The notes under the pieces: model-generated
The model's input: the letters and a program-made list of their open reading frames with translations, nothing else
Databases searched by the model: none
What the model was told of the DNA's origin: nothing
Position numbers and translations under genes: made by a program
Shown: positions 17,194 to 25,829 of the stretch, piece by piece
Layout of the letters: each line of letters begins with the position of its first letter
How positions within the stretch are numbered: the stretch's first letter is position 1
Assembly (NCBI RefSeq): GCF_024345395.1
Contig: NZ_JAGQBA010000001.1
Span: 496,001-560,000, forward strand
Reading direction: 5' to 3'
Length of the DNA stretch: 64,000 nt
Origin: Cyanobium sp. Tous-M-B4
Lineage (GTDB): Bacteria; Cyanobacteriota; Cyanobacteriia; PCC-6307; Cyanobiaceae

Positions 17194-17610
17194 ATGGCGT
17201 TCTTGAACCGCTCCCATCTCTTCGGCCTGTTGCTGCTTGCCTCCATGCCCCTCGATGGGGCGGCGGCCCTGGCCTTGGCCAGCGCCCAGCACGAGCCTTC
17301 AGCCCAGGACCAAACCGCAGCTAAACCAACCTCCCTCAGCATTGAGGAGCGGCTGAGCCGAATTGCGGCGGCAGTGCAGGAGCGCGATGGCACCGAAGCC
17401 TCTGGTTTGCCCGATGACGCCGTGTCCTACGTGTTCGTCAACGGCGGGGGTATGGGCTGGGGCAACGGCGGCTTTCGCAACGGCGGCTTTTATAACGGCG
17501 GCTTCAATAACGGCGGTTTTTATAACACCGGCTTCAATAACGGTGGCTTCCGTAATGGTGGCTTCCGCAATGGGGGCTTCCTAAATGGTGGTGGTCGCTA
17601 CTGGCGCTGA
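17194..17610 (+). CDS. grrA: GrrA/OscA-type RiPP precursor with glycine-rich aromatic-X-Asn repeats
   Basis: 138 residues. The N-terminal hydrophobic segment (HLFGLLLLASMPLDGAAALA) suggests export. SLSIEERLSRIAAAVQERD (48-66) is the GrrA-type leader helix. The core (about 82-138) is a five-residue repeat with Asn-Gly-Gly-Phe as theme: W89-G-N91, then Phe-X-Asn at 94, 99, 104, 109, 114, 119, 124 and 129, with X = R, Y, N, Y, N, R, R, L. One unit reads NTG instead of NGG. Aromatic-X-Asn is the site class on which GrrM-type radical SAM enzymes form three-residue cyclophanes, so up to nine crosslinks are possible. It ends GGGRYWR. Its maturase lies 20 bp downstream. Confidence 0.88.
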   Translation: MAFLNRSHLFGLLLLASMPLDGAAALALASAQHEPSAQDQTAAKPTSLSIEERLSRIAAAVQERDGTEASGLPDDAVSYVFVNGGGMGWGNGGFRNGGFYNGGFNNGGFYNTGFNNGGFRNGGFRNGGFLNGGGRYWR

Positions 17611-17630
17611 TCGCTCCCCAGGCTGCTGAA

Positions 17631-18785
17631 GTGGAAAGCCAGGCTTACGGCCCCGTGCGGCTCCTGGTGGTACAACCCACCCCCTACTGCAACCTCGATT
17701 GCGACTATTGCTATCTGCCCGATCGGGGTGATCGCACCCAGCTCTCCTTGGAGCTGCTGGAGGTGGCAGTGGAGCGGGTGCTCGATAGCCCCTATTTCGA
17801 GGGGCAATTCACCCTGCTATGGCATGCGGGCGAACCGCTGATGGCGCCAATCGCTTTCTACGACCAAGCCAGTGCTCGCCTGCGCCAGCTGCTGGAGCGG
17901 CGCGGCCTGCCCGCCGGCACGATCGTCCAGTCGCTGCAGACCAATGCCACCGTGATCAATGGGGCTTGGTGCGACTGCTTTGAGCGCAATGACATTCACG
18001 TAGGGGTGAGCATGGACGGCCCTGCCTTTCTGCATGACGCCCACCGGGTTACCCGCACCGGCCTGCCCACCTATGGGGCGGTGATGCGGGGGATCGACTG
18101 GCTGGTGCGGCGCCAGATTGCTTTTCAGGTGATCTGTGTGCTCACCGCCGACGCCCTCGACCATGCCGATGGCCTGTTTGATTTCTTCCTCGAGCACGGC
18201 ATCACCGACGTGGGCTTCAACATGGAGGAGACCGAAGGCGAAAACGCCGCCTCCAGCCTCGAGGCTCCCTGCGCTGAGCAGCGCTATCGGGCATTTTTAG
18301 AGCGGTTTTGGCAGCGCTGCATGGAGCAGCCGGGGAGCCTGCGCCTGCGGGAGTTTGACGGGATCGTCAGCCTGGCCTGCAGCAATGCCCGCATGGCCCA
18401 AACCGACATGAACTCTCCCTTCGCGATCGTCAATGTGGACGCCCGCGGCAATGTGTCGACCTTTGATCCCGAGTTGCTCTCGGTGCCCACCGCCGAATAC
18501 GGCGACTTTGCTTTTGGTCATGTGTTGCACGACAGCCTGGAAGCCATCGCTGCAACAGACAAATTGCAGCTGGTGCTGCAGGAGATTCGCTCCGGTGTGG
18601 AGCGCTGCCGCCAGGAGTGTGAGTACTTCGGGTTATGCGGGGGTGGTGCGGGCAGCAACAAATACTGGGAGCATCGCAGTTTCGACTGCACCGAAACCCA
18701 GGCCTGCCGCTATCGCATCAAGCTGGTGGCCGATGTAGTGCTGCAGGGAATGGAGGCAGACCTGCAGCTGGCTGGAGAGGGATGA
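17631..18785 (+). CDS. grrM: GrrM/OscB-type radical SAM/SPASM peptide maturase (cyclophane-forming)
   Basis: 384 residues. The radical-SAM cluster motif CNLDCDYC has Cys20, Cys24 and Cys27 for the SAM-binding 4Fe-4S cluster. [13 protein letters not shown] is the Gly-Glu-Pro SAM motif, and [23 protein letters not shown] are typical of the HxsB/GrrM/YydG relatives. The C-terminal Cys-rich region [21 protein letters not shown], then FDC and ACRYR, should bind auxiliary clusters (SPASM/twitch). Likely crosslinks the Phe/Trp and Asn of the adjacent precursor's repeats. GTG start at 17631, 20 bp after grrA. The stop overlaps an ATG leading nowhere; argS follows 40 bp later. Confidence 0.9.
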   Translation: MESQAYGPVRLLVVQPTPYCNLDCDYCYLPDRGDRTQLSLELLEVAVERVLDSPYFEGQFTLLWHAGEPLMAPIAFYDQASARLRQLLERRGLPAGTIVQSLQTNATVINGAWCDCFERNDIHVGVSMDGPAFLHDAHRVTRTGLPTYGAVMRGIDWLVRRQIAFQVICVLTADALDHADGLFDFFLEHGITDVGFNMEETEGENAASSLEAPCAEQRYRAFLERFWQRCMEQPGSLRLREFDGIVSLACSNARMAQTDMNSPFAIVNVDARGNVSTFDPELLSVPTAEYGDFAFGHVLHDSLEAIAATDKLQLVLQEIRSGVERCRQECEYFGLCGGGAGSNKYWEHRSFDCTETQACRYRIKLVADVVLQGMEADLQLAGEG

Positions 18786-18825
18786 TCACAGCAAGTGCCT
18801 GCCGCCACTGCGGCCCACCGTTGCC

Positions 18826-20613
18826 ATGCTGACCGTTCTCCATGCCCTGCAGGGCCAGCTTCTGGCAGCTATGCAGCGGGCCTTCCCGGAGGCGGGCCAG
18901 ACCCTCGATCCCCAGCTGGCGCCAGCGTCTAAGCCGGAATTTGGCGACTTCCAGGCCAATGGGGCCCTGCCCCTGGCCAAACCCCTGGGCCAGCCGCCCC
19001 GGGCTATTGCCACGGCGATCGTGGAGCAACTTACGGCCGATCCTGCCTTTGCCGAGCTCTGCCTGGAGCCCCAGATTGCTGGACCCGGCTTCATCAACCT
19101 CACCCTGCGGCCCGAGCGGCTGGCGGCGGAGCTGCAGGCCCGGCTCGGTGATCCGCGCCTGGGGGTGCCGAGCTTAGGGGTGGCCGGCGTGGCCCCGACG
19201 CCGGTGATTGTGGACTTCTCCAGTCCCAACATCGCCAAGGAGATGCACGTGGGGCATCTGCGCTCCACGATCATTGGTGATGCTCTGGCGCGGGTGCTGG
19301 AGTTTCGCGGCCACCCGGTGCTGCGGCTCAACCATGTGGGCGACTGGGGTACCCAGTTTGGGATGCTGATCACCCACTTGAAGCAGGTGGCGCCAGAGGC
19401 TCTCACCAGGGCCGATGCGGTGGATCTGGGTGATCTGGTGGCCTTCTATCGCCAGGCCAAGGCCCGCTTCGATGCCGACGAAAACTTCCAGACCACCTCC
19501 CGCGAAGAGGTGGTGAAGTTGCAAGGGGGCGATCCGGTGTCGCTCAAGGCCTGGGGATTGCTGTGCGACCAGAGCCGCCGCGAATTCCAGAAGATCTACG
19601 ACCAGCTCGACATACGTCTAACCGAGCGCGGCGAATCCTTCTACAACCCCTACCTGCAGGCGGTGGTTGACGACCTCAAGGCTGCCGGTTTGCTGGTGGT
19701 CGACGCCGGTGCCGGCTGCGTGTTTCTTGAGGGGGTGAGTGGCAAGGACGGCCAGCCCCTGCCGCTGATCGTGCAGAAGAGCGATGGCGGCTTCAACTAC
19801 GCCACCACCGACTTGGCGGCAATTCGTTATCGCTTCGCTCCCGCGCCGGCCGGCGATGGCGCCGGCCGGGTGATCTATGTGACCGATGCGGGTCAGGCCA
19901 ACCACTTCGCCGGCGTGTTCCAGGTGGCCCAGCGGGCGGGCTGGATTCCCTCCCACTGCAGCGTCGAGCACGTGCCCTTCGGTTTGGTGCAGGGCGACGA
20001 TGGCAAAAAGCTCAAGACCCGCTCCGGCGACACGGTGCGTCTCAAGGACCTGCTCGATGAGGCGGTGGAGCGCACCGAGGCCGATCTGCGTCAGCGTCTC
20101 GCCGATGAGCAGCGCAGCGAAGACGAGGCTTTCATCCAGCAGGTGGCCACCTCCGTGGGCTTGGCGGCGGTGAAGTACGCCGACCTCAGCACCAACCGGA
20201 TCACCAACTATCAGTTCAGCTTTGATCGGATGCTGGCCCTAACGGGCAACACGGCGCCCTATCTGCTCTATGCGGTGGTGCGCATCGCCGGCATCGCCCG
20301 CAAGGGCGGCGATCTGGGGGCTGGCGCCGTTGCTTCACTCACCTTCAGCGAAGCGCCGGAGTGGGCGCTGGTGCGGGAGCTGCTCAAGTTTGATGGGGTG
20401 ATTGCTGAGGTGGAGCAGGAGCTGCTGCCCAATCGGCTTTGCAACTACCTGTTTGAGCTCAGTCAGGTGTTCAACCGCTTCTACGACCAGGTGCCGGTGC
20501 TTAAGGCCGAGGAGCCGTTCCGCTCCTCCCGTCTTGCGCTCTGCCGCCTCACCTCCGACACCCTTTCCCTCGGTTTGGGCCTGCTCGGTATCCCCACTTT
20601 GGAGCGGATGTGA
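18826..20613 (+). CDS. argS: Arginyl-tRNA synthetase
   Basis: Charges tRNA-Arg with arginine; cytosolic class I synthetase, 595 residues. It has an Arg-tRNA-synthetase N-terminal (Add1) domain, then [23 protein letters not shown] with the HVGH signature near residue 137, [27 protein letters not shown] and [21 protein letters not shown]. The latter stands at the KMSKS position, and the degenerate KKLKTRSG form is usual in ArgS. The anticodon-binding C-terminus ends [22 protein letters not shown]. Start ATG 18826. Its stop overlaps the aminotransferase start (TGATG). Confidence 0.96.
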   Translation: MLTVLHALQGQLLAAMQRAFPEAGQTLDPQLAPASKPEFGDFQANGALPLAKPLGQPPRAIATAIVEQLTADPAFAELCLEPQIAGPGFINLTLRPERLAAELQARLGDPRLGVPSLGVAGVAPTPVIVDFSSPNIAKEMHVGHLRSTIIGDALARVLEFRGHPVLRLNHVGDWGTQFGMLITHLKQVAPEALTRADAVDLGDLVAFYRQAKARFDADENFQTTSREEVVKLQGGDPVSLKAWGLLCDQSRREFQKIYDQLDIRLTERGESFYNPYLQAVVDDLKAAGLLVVDAGAGCVFLEGVSGKDGQPLPLIVQKSDGGFNYATTDLAAIRYRFAPAPAGDGAGRVIYVTDAGQANHFAGVFQVAQRAGWIPSHCSVEHVPFGLVQGDDGKKLKTRSGDTVRLKDLLDEAVERTEADLRQRLADEQRSEDEAFIQQVATSVGLAAVKYADLSTNRITNYQFSFDRMLALTGNTAPYLLYAVVRIAGIARKGGDLGAGAVASLTFSEAPEWALVRELLKFDGVIAEVEQELLPNRLCNYLFELSQVFNRFYDQVPVLKAEEPFRSSRLALCRLTSDTLSLGLGLLGIPTLERM

Positions 20614-21692
20614 TGGAGCCCCAGGCGCGCCCCGAGGTTGAAGGGCTCCAGGCCTACAGCGCGCCGCTGGAGGGGCGGCGGGGGATGCTGCGGCTCGATT
20701 TCAACGAAAACACGATGGGCCCAAGCCCGCAGGTGGTGGCTGCGATCCGCGCCATTCCGGCTGAGCAATACGCCATCTATCCCGAATACGACGGCCTGCG
20801 CCAGGCCGTGGTGGCCAACCTGGCAGGCGTTGGCCTGAGCCGGCCGCTGCAGCCCGATCACATCGGCCTGTTTAACGGGGTGGATGCGGCGATCCACGCC
20901 ATCTTTCACGCCTACGGCGACCGCGGCGACACCCTGCTCACCACCAGTCCCACCTTCGGTTACTACACCCCCTGCGCTCAGATGCAGGGCATGGCGATTG
21001 AGGCGATTCCCTACCGCTTGCCGGATTTTGGCTTCCCATTCGAGGAGCTGCGGGCGGCACTGCACGGCTGCCCGCGCATCCTGCTGATCTGCAATCCCAA
21101 CAACCCCACAGGCACCCGGCTGGCGCCCGAGCTGATCCTGGAGCTGGCGGCTTCGGCGCCCGGCACTCTTGTGGTGGTGGATGAGCTCTATGAGGCCTTC
21201 ACTGGCGACAGCGTGCTGCCCTTGGCCGATTTCGCTGCCACGCCGAATTTGCTGGTGCTGCGCTCACTAGCTAAAACTGCTGGACTGGCGGGGCTGCGCA
21301 TCGGTTTTGCCATTGGCGCGGCGCCAGTGGTGGATCGGCTCGCTCGGGTCACAGGCCCCTATGACATCAATAGCTTCGCCGTGACTGCCGCCCATGCGGC
21401 CCTGGCGGACCAGGCCTATGTGGATAGCTATGTGGCCGAAGTGCTGCGGGCCCGCACCTGGCTGGTGCAGCAGTTGCAAGCGGCTGGCGTGCGGCATCAC
21501 GCCGCAGGTGGCAACTACTTGCTGATCTGGCCCGAGCGACCGGCTGAGGAGGTGGAGCAGCGCCTGCGGCAGGACGGGATTCTGGTGCGCTCGATGGCGG
21601 CAAAACCTCTGATCGATGGCTCCTTGAGGGTGAGCCTCGGCACCATTGAGCAGATGCAGCGCTTCTGGGCTGCCTATCTGCAGGCCAATTAG
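20613..21692 (+). CDS. Class I/II aminotransferase, histidinol-phosphate aminotransferase-like
   Basis: 359 residues, PLP-dependent fold type I. It has LDFNENTMGPSPQV near the N-terminus (HisC-like LxxNEN), LLTTSPTFGYY, LICNPNNPTGTRL, VVVDELYEAFTG and SLAKTAGLAGLRIGF, where Lys is the PLP Schiff base, plus GSLRVSLGT near the end. This matches HisC or related aminotransferases; CobD-type decarboxylase is less likely but not excluded. ATG 20613 overlaps the argS stop; GTG 20610 is immediately upstream. It is convergent with the MBL-like gene (4-bp overlap). No other his genes nearby. Confidence 0.82.
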   Translation: MEPQARPEVEGLQAYSAPLEGRRGMLRLDFNENTMGPSPQVVAAIRAIPAEQYAIYPEYDGLRQAVVANLAGVGLSRPLQPDHIGLFNGVDAAIHAIFHAYGDRGDTLLTTSPTFGYYTPCAQMQGMAIEAIPYRLPDFGFPFEELRAALHGCPRILLICNPNNPTGTRLAPELILELAASAPGTLVVVDELYEAFTGDSVLPLADFAATPNLLVLRSLAKTAGLAGLRIGFAIGAAPVVDRLARVTGPYDINSFAVTAAHAALADQAYVDSYVAEVLRARTWLVQQLQAAGVRHHAAGGNYLLIWPERPAEEVEQRLRQDGILVRSMAAKPLIDGSLRVSLGTIEQMQRFWAAYLQAN

Positions 21693-22423
21693 CGCATCAC
21701 CTCGATCACCATGCCATCGCCGAGTTTGCCCGGCAGGCTGAGGGTGCGGCCGGGGCGCTTCACCGGGGTGCCGCCCATGGCATCAAGGAAAGGTTGCACC
21801 GTGGTTTGGTCGCAGTCCTTGGGGGTTTTGCCGCTGACAAATTGCACCGGGATCACGCGGCGGGGCTGGAGCTCGCGCACCACCTCGGCGGCTTCGGCAC
21901 CGGTGTACACCTTGGCGCCGCCACCCACGCCGATGATCAGCACGTCTGGACGACCCAGCATCACCTTGTCGGCGGGGGTGAGCCGGGCCGCGGTACCGCC
22001 GAGATGGGCGATGTCCAGGCCGCCCTGCTTCCAGCGCCACAGGGTGGATTGGCCGAAGCGGCGCCCACCAACGCGATCGTGGGGGCCGGAAATGCCTTCG
22101 ATTGAAAGGCCACTCACCTTGAAGGAGCCTGGATCCACCAGCATCTTGCCGCTGGCCACCGGTGCGCCCTCATCCAATAGTCGGCTGCTGGCCAGGATCA
22201 CCGTGGCACTCACCCGGGGTTCGGCCAGTCCGGCGGCACAGGCCACTGCTTTAAAGGGGTTAACCAGCACGCTGGCCCCGCCACCACTGATCAACAGGGC
22301 GCTGTGGCCGTAGCTGGTGATCGTGACGCCGCTGCCTGCGAGGGCTGGGCCAGTTGCCAGCAATGCGGCGCCCAGACCGAGCGAACTCAAGCTGAGAGCA
22401 GCGAAGGTGGGCAGCGAGCGCAT
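21689..22423 (-). CDS. Exported MBL-fold (UlaG-like) protein with degenerate metal site
   Basis: 244 residues with a signal peptide (FAALSLSSLGLGAALLATGPALA). The MBL-fold start ITSYGHSALLISGGGASVLVNPF resembles the UlaG-type GHSxxxI opening. AHLGGTAARLTPAD, DVLIIGVGG and RRVIPVQF are conserved later elements. The expected His-x-His-x-Asp-His box is replaced by ILASSRLLDEGAP, so ordinary zinc hydrolysis is doubtful. It may be a periplasmic binding or structural protein; its role is unknown. Start ATG 22423. It lies between the aminotransferase and trpG. Confidence 0.7.
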   Translation of the reverse strand: MRSLPTFAALSLSSLGLGAALLATGPALAGSGVTITSYGHSALLISGGGASVLVNPFKAVACAAGLAEPRVSATVILASSRLLDEGAPVASGKMLVDPGSFKVSGLSIEGISGPHDRVGGRRFGQSTLWRWKQGGLDIAHLGGTAARLTPADKVMLGRPDVLIIGVGGGAKVYTGAEAAEVVRELQPRRVIPVQFVSGKTPKDCDQTTVQPFLDAMGGTPVKRPGRTLSLPGKLGDGMVIEVMR

Positions 22424-22456
22424 GGAGAAGCGGCAGTCGCTGTGAAGCTAACCCAA

Positions 22457-23065
22457 CTAACTTGCTATGGCTGGCTGGCTGGCCTGGCGCAAAAAGTTCG
22501 CCAGCAGGGCGTGACCCTCCTGGGTGAGCACGCTCTCGGGGTGGAACTGCACCCCTTGAATGTGGGGGAATACGCGGTGGCGCAGGCCCATGATCGTGCC
22601 GTCGTCGAGCCAGGCGGTGATCTCCAGGCAGTCGGGCAGCGACTCGCGCTCGGCGATCAGGCTGTGGTATCGGGTGGCGGTGAGCGGGTTGGGCAGCCCC
22701 TCAAACACGCCTTGGCCGCTGTGGTGCACCGGCGAGGTTTTGCCGTGCATCAGCTCCTTGGCCCGCACCACCTTGCCGCCGTACACCTGGGCGATCGATT
22801 GGTGGCCCAGGCACACCCCCAGGGTGGGAATGGTGGGGCTGAGTTGCTGCAGCACCTCCAGGCAGACCCCCGACTGATCTGGATCGCCGGGGCCCGGTGA
22901 AATCAAGATTGCTGCGGGGGCCAGGGCGCGGATCTGCTCGAGGCTGAGGGCGTCATTGCGCTCCACCCGCAGCTCAGCGGCTATTGGGTGCTCGGGGGCC
23001 AGCTCGCCCAAATACTGCACCAGGTTGAAGGTGAAGCTGTCGTAGTTGTCGAGAACGAGAAGCAT
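22457..23065 (-). CDS. trpG: Anthranilate/aminodeoxychorismate synthase glutamine amidotransferase subunit
   Basis: Supplies ammonia from glutamine for anthranilate, and possibly p-aminobenzoate, synthesis. 202 residues, full length. It has the N-terminal [21 protein letters not shown], the oxyanion [12 protein letters not shown], the catalytic [15 protein letters not shown] with nucleophile Cys near residue 85, and [13 protein letters not shown], where His and Glu complete the triad. ATG 23065 is the family start; longer forms upstream are not conserved. No trpE or pabB in the window. It is followed upstream by dgkA on the same strand with a 23-bp gap. Confidence 0.94.
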   Translation of the reverse strand: MLLVLDNYDSFTFNLVQYLGELAPEHPIAAELRVERNDALSLEQIRALAPAAILISPGPGDPDQSGVCLEVLQQLSPTIPTLGVCLGHQSIAQVYGGKVVRAKELMHGKTSPVHHSGQGVFEGLPNPLTATRYHSLIAERESLPDCLEITAWLDDGTIMGLRHRVFPHIQGVQFHPESVLTQEGHALLANFLRQASQPAIAS

Positions 23066-23088
23066 CGCCGCGCCTGGCCTGCCCCCAT

Positions 23089-23526
23089 TCAAAGGCCCAG
23101 CCGGTTCAGCAGCGGCGGCACAAGCAGCAGCAGGGCGATCATCAGTGACGACAGGGCCGCCACCAGCACCGCAGCGGCGGCGCAGTCCTTGGCAATCCGG
23201 GCCAGGGGGTGGAACTGGCGGCCGATGGCCAGATCCACCACCGCTTCGGTGGCGGTGTTGAGCAGTTCCAGAACCAGCACGGCCGCCACGGTGAGCACCA
23301 GCACCGCCAGCTGGGCCGTGGGTAGTTGCAGCCACACCCCCAGGCCAAAGACCACCGCTCCGGTGATCACATGGATGCGGAAGTTGCGCTGGCTGGCAAA
23401 GCCATAGGCCAGCCCCTGGGCGGCATAGCGGAAACTTGCGGGCAGGTCACTGGCCACCGTCCAGGCCCGGTCCCTGAGGCGGCGCCCACGAGTTTCTGGG
23501 GTCGGTAAGGGGCGCAGATTGGTCAT
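23089..23526 (-). CDS. dgkA: Diacylglycerol/undecaprenol kinase, DgkA family
   Basis: Small integral-membrane lipid kinase of 145 residues. After a 25-residue basic tail come [22 protein letters not shown], two or more hydrophobic helices, and the signature [17 protein letters not shown] with acidic active-site residues, then [16 protein letters not shown]. Gram-positive and cyanobacterial members may prefer undecaprenol, so the lipid is left open. The ATG overlaps the ybeY stop (ATGA), a ybeY-dgkA pairing also common in Firmicutes. A divergent second member lies at 46593. Confidence 0.88.
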   Translation of the reverse strand: MTNLRPLPTPETRGRRLRDRAWTVASDLPASFRYAAQGLAYGFASQRNFRIHVITGAVVFGLGVWLQLPTAQLAVLVLTVAAVLVLELLNTATEAVVDLAIGRQFHPLARIAKDCAAAAVLVAALSSLMIALLLLVPPLLNRLGL

Positions 23527-24056
23527 GGCTCCGCTGGCACCTTAACCAGCTCTTTCTGGCGCGCCAGCATGGCGGCGAGGCTGGCTTCGTCGGGGTGGTC
23601 CCAGCCCAGCAAGTGCAGCAAGCCATGGCTGGCCAGAAACAGCAGCTCCTGCTCCAGGTCGTGGCCATGCTCCGGCGCCTGGCGGGCTGCCGTTTCTACG
23701 GAGATAACGATGTCGCCCAGCTCCAGGGGCTCCGCCTCTCCGTGTGCAGGCATCGGCGGGGTGCCATCCGTCGCCTCGTCCTGGGCGGCGAAGGCCAGCA
23801 CATCGGTGGGGCCTTCCTTCTCGCGCCAATCGGCATTGAGCTCGGCGATTTCGGCGTCAGCCACCAGGCTCAGCCCCAGGCTGTAGGCGGGGGCTTGCAG
23901 GGCAGTGGGGAGCTCCGGGGCCAGCTGGTCTAGCCAGCCGCTCAATAGGGCCTGCCAGTAATCGACACCTGTCAGCTGCGGGGCCACTTCCAGATCGGGA
24001 TCAGCCAGATCGGGATCGGCGCTAAAGGCCAGGTCAAGATCGGTCGAGGCGGGCAT
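23523..24056 (-). CDS. ybeY: Endoribonuclease YbeY (rRNA maturation)
   Basis: Metal-dependent RNase for 16S rRNA 3' end processing and ribosome quality control. 177 residues, with a longer acidic N-terminus (LADPDLEV) than in E. coli. The core has LSLVADAEIAELNADWREKEGPTDVLAFA and the zinc motif HGLLHLLGWDHP, the H-x3-H-x5-H YbeY signature. The insert TDGTPPMPAHGEAEP precedes LGDIVIS. The stop overlaps dgkA by 4 bp and the DUF3285 gene ends 1 bp upstream, so they likely share a transcript. Confidence 0.93.
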   Translation of the reverse strand: MPASTDLDLAFSADPDLADPDLEVAPQLTGVDYWQALLSGWLDQLAPELPTALQAPAYSLGLSLVADAEIAELNADWREKEGPTDVLAFAAQDEATDGTPPMPAHGEAEPLELGDIVISVETAARQAPEHGHDLEQELLFLASHGLLHLLGWDHPDEASLAAMLARQKELVKVPAEP

Positions 24057-24057
24057 C

Positions 24058-24255
24058 TCAGCCTCCGGGCAGTTGGGGGCGGCCGAGCCAGGCGATCAGC
24101 AACAGGAAGCCCGTGAGCCCGAGGGCGGTGAGACCGAAGTGAAACAGGCTTTGGCGGCCCTTGCGCACCATGTTGCGCATCGCCAGCTTGATGAAGCTGG
24201 GGTTTTCGCTGGGCTGGGGCACACTTTGAGAATCATTTTGAATTGGCTCAGTCAT
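24058..24255 (-). CDS. DUF3285 small membrane protein
   Basis: 65 residues. [19 protein letters not shown] followed by one hydrophobic segment ([19 protein letters not shown]) is the pattern of the cyanobacterial DUF3285 family; function unknown. Start ATG 24255 overlaps the prfB 3' end, and the gene ends 1 bp before ybeY, fitting a prfB-DUF3285-ybeY-dgkA unit. The family call comes from memory of its conserved core. Confidence 0.8.
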   Translation of the reverse strand: MTEPIQNDSQSVPQPSENPSFIKLAMRNMVRKGRQSLFHFGLTALGLTGFLLLIAWLGRPQLPGG

Positions 24256-25376
24256 CGCTGCCGCCTCCAGCTAGCTCGACGCCCGCATGCAGCAGGCTCT
24301 GGATAAAGGGATCGAGATCGCCGTCCATGACGCCCTGTACGTCGGTGGTTTCCTGCTGGGTGCGCAGATCTTTCACCATTTGATAGGGGTGAAATACGTA
24401 GTTGCGGATCTGGTTGCCCCAGGCCGCTTCCACAATGTCGCCGCGGATGTCGGCGATCTCGGATGCCCGCTGCTCCTGGGCGATCACCAGCAACTTGGCC
24501 ATCAGCAGGGCCATCGCCTTTTCTTTGTTTTGCAGCTGGGAGCGCTCTTGGGTGCAGCGCACAAACAGGCCGGTGGGGATGTGCAGGATGCGCACGGCCG
24601 TTTCCACCTTGTTGACGTTCTGGCCGCCAGCACCGCCCGAGCGAGAGGTGGTGATCTCCAGGTCCTTGTCGGGGATGTCGAGCTTCACGTCCTCGTCGAT
24701 CTGGGGCATCACCTCCACGCCGGCGAAGCTCGTTTGGCGTTTGTCGTTGGCATTGAAGGGGGAGATGCGCACCAGCCGGTGGGTGCCCTTTTCGTTGCGC
24801 AGATAGCCGTAGGCGTAGCGGCCCTCGATTTCGATTGTGCAGCTCTTAATGCCCGCTTCTTCCCCCTCGCTGAGCTCGTCCACAGTCACCTTCATGCCGT
24901 GGTCTTCGGCCCAGCGGGTGTACATGCGCATCAGCATCAGGGCCCAGTCCTGGGCGTCGGTACCGCCGGCACCGGCGTTGATGCTGATCACGGCGCCCTC
25001 CTTGTCGTAGGGGCCCGAGAGCAGGCGCTCCAGTTCCCAGCGGTCCAGGTCCGCTTTGAGGGACTGCAGGGCTTGGTTGGATTCGGCCAGCAGCTCCTCA
25101 TCGGGCTCGAGGCTGTAGAGCTCAACGGTGGCCTCCCCATCGGAGACGCTGGCCTGCCATTTGGCCAATTGCTCAAGCTGGGCCTTCACTTCGTCGAGCT
25201 GGCGCATCTTGAGCTGGGCCTGCTTCTGGTCGTCCCAGAAGTCGCTCTGGGAGGCCAGCTGCTCCAGATCCTGTTGGCGGGCTTTCAGGGCCGGTACGTC
25301 AAAGACAGTCCTGGGCGTTGCCCAGGCGGTCAGTGAGCTCGGAGAGGTCGCGCTTGAAGTCGGTGAGATCGAGCAC
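24248..25376 (-). CDS. prfB: Peptide chain release factor 2, with programmed +1 frameshift
   Basis: Releases nascent protein at UGA and UAA codons. The first 25 codons from GTG 25376 read [20 protein letters not shown]... to CTT followed by an in-frame UGA at 25299-25301. A +1 slip at CTT-TGA-C continues [17 protein letters not shown] into the main frame, which gives ~350 further residues. An AGGA lies a few bases before the slip, as the SD-like stimulator does in other bacteria. The GGQ motif ([11 protein letters not shown]) catalyses hydrolysis. Levels self-regulate: low RF2 lets ribosomes pause and shift. The downstream DUF3285 start overlaps its end. Confidence 0.95.
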
Positions 25377-25464
25377 CGGTGCGGCTGAATAGTTGCTTGA
25401 CGGTATCAGCGCCGGCCAGCTCCGCCGCTAGGGGGCGGGGATGGGGGAGCGGTTTTGTTGATTG

Positions 25465-25482
25465 GCTAAGTCTTGGCTTAGC
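25465..25482. promoter_or_regulatory. Palindrome between divergent prfB and grx
   Basis: GCTAAG and CTTAGC arms (25465-25470 and 25477-25482) around a 6-base loop, inside the ~190-bp gap between prfB and the glutaredoxin gene. The related words TTGGCTAAG and TTGGCTTAG make a near repeat as well. It could be an operator or a transcript hairpin; no regulator is identified. Confidence 0.3.
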
Positions 25483-25565
25483 TAATTGATTTAGGTGCGC
25501 GGCTCCCGATCCCGCGCGCCCTGGCCCGCTTCTACGATCAGCAAAACCTGACCGGAGCCGCTTAG

Positions 25566-25826
25566 ATGGCCGCCACCGTTGAGATCTACACCTGGCGGGC
25601 CTGTCCCTTCTGTGTGCGCGCCAAGGCCCTGCTCGATCGCAAGGGCGTGGCCTACGCCGAATTTGCCATCGATGGCGACGAGGCGGCCCGCTCGGCGATG
25701 GCGGCTAAGAGTGGCGGGCGCCGCAGCGTGCCCCAGACCTTCATTAATGGTCAGCACGTGGGTGGTTGCGACGACCTGCATGCCCTCGAGCGCTCCGGCC
25801 AGCTCGATGTTCTGCTGGCGAGCTGA
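25566..25826 (+). CDS. grxC: Glutaredoxin (GrxC type)
   Basis: 86-residue dithiol glutaredoxin reducing disulfides with glutathione. It has the active site CPFC (Cys13, Cys16) after IYTWRA, the cis-proline region SVPQTFINGQHVGGCDDLHALE, and the normal C-terminus. Start ATG 25566. The stop lies 3 bp before gshB, so the disulfide reductant and the enzyme making its cofactor are co-transcribed, a pairing common in cyanobacteria. Confidence 0.93.
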   Translation: MAATVEIYTWRACPFCVRAKALLDRKGVAYAEFAIDGDEAARSAMAAKSGGRRSVPQTFINGQHVGGCDDLHALERSGQLDVLLAS

Positions 25827-25829
25827 GCG

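Noticed and set aside
16386..17393. 335-codon frame antisense to grrP
   Set aside because: Overlaps grrP, whose motifs, promoter and signal peptide are coherent.
17446..17595. 15-bp repeats taken as a possible CRISPR or microsatellite array
   Set aside because: Repeats are contiguous, in frame and code for the GrrA core; no spacers.
18782..18831. 16-codon Cys-containing peptide after grrM ([10 protein letters not shown])
   Set aside because: Starts in the grrM stop and ends past the argS ATG; too short and no support as a second precursor.
24287..25336. 349-codon open frame antisense to prfB
   Set aside because: Shadow frame rich in Val/Gly/His; prfB is unambiguous.
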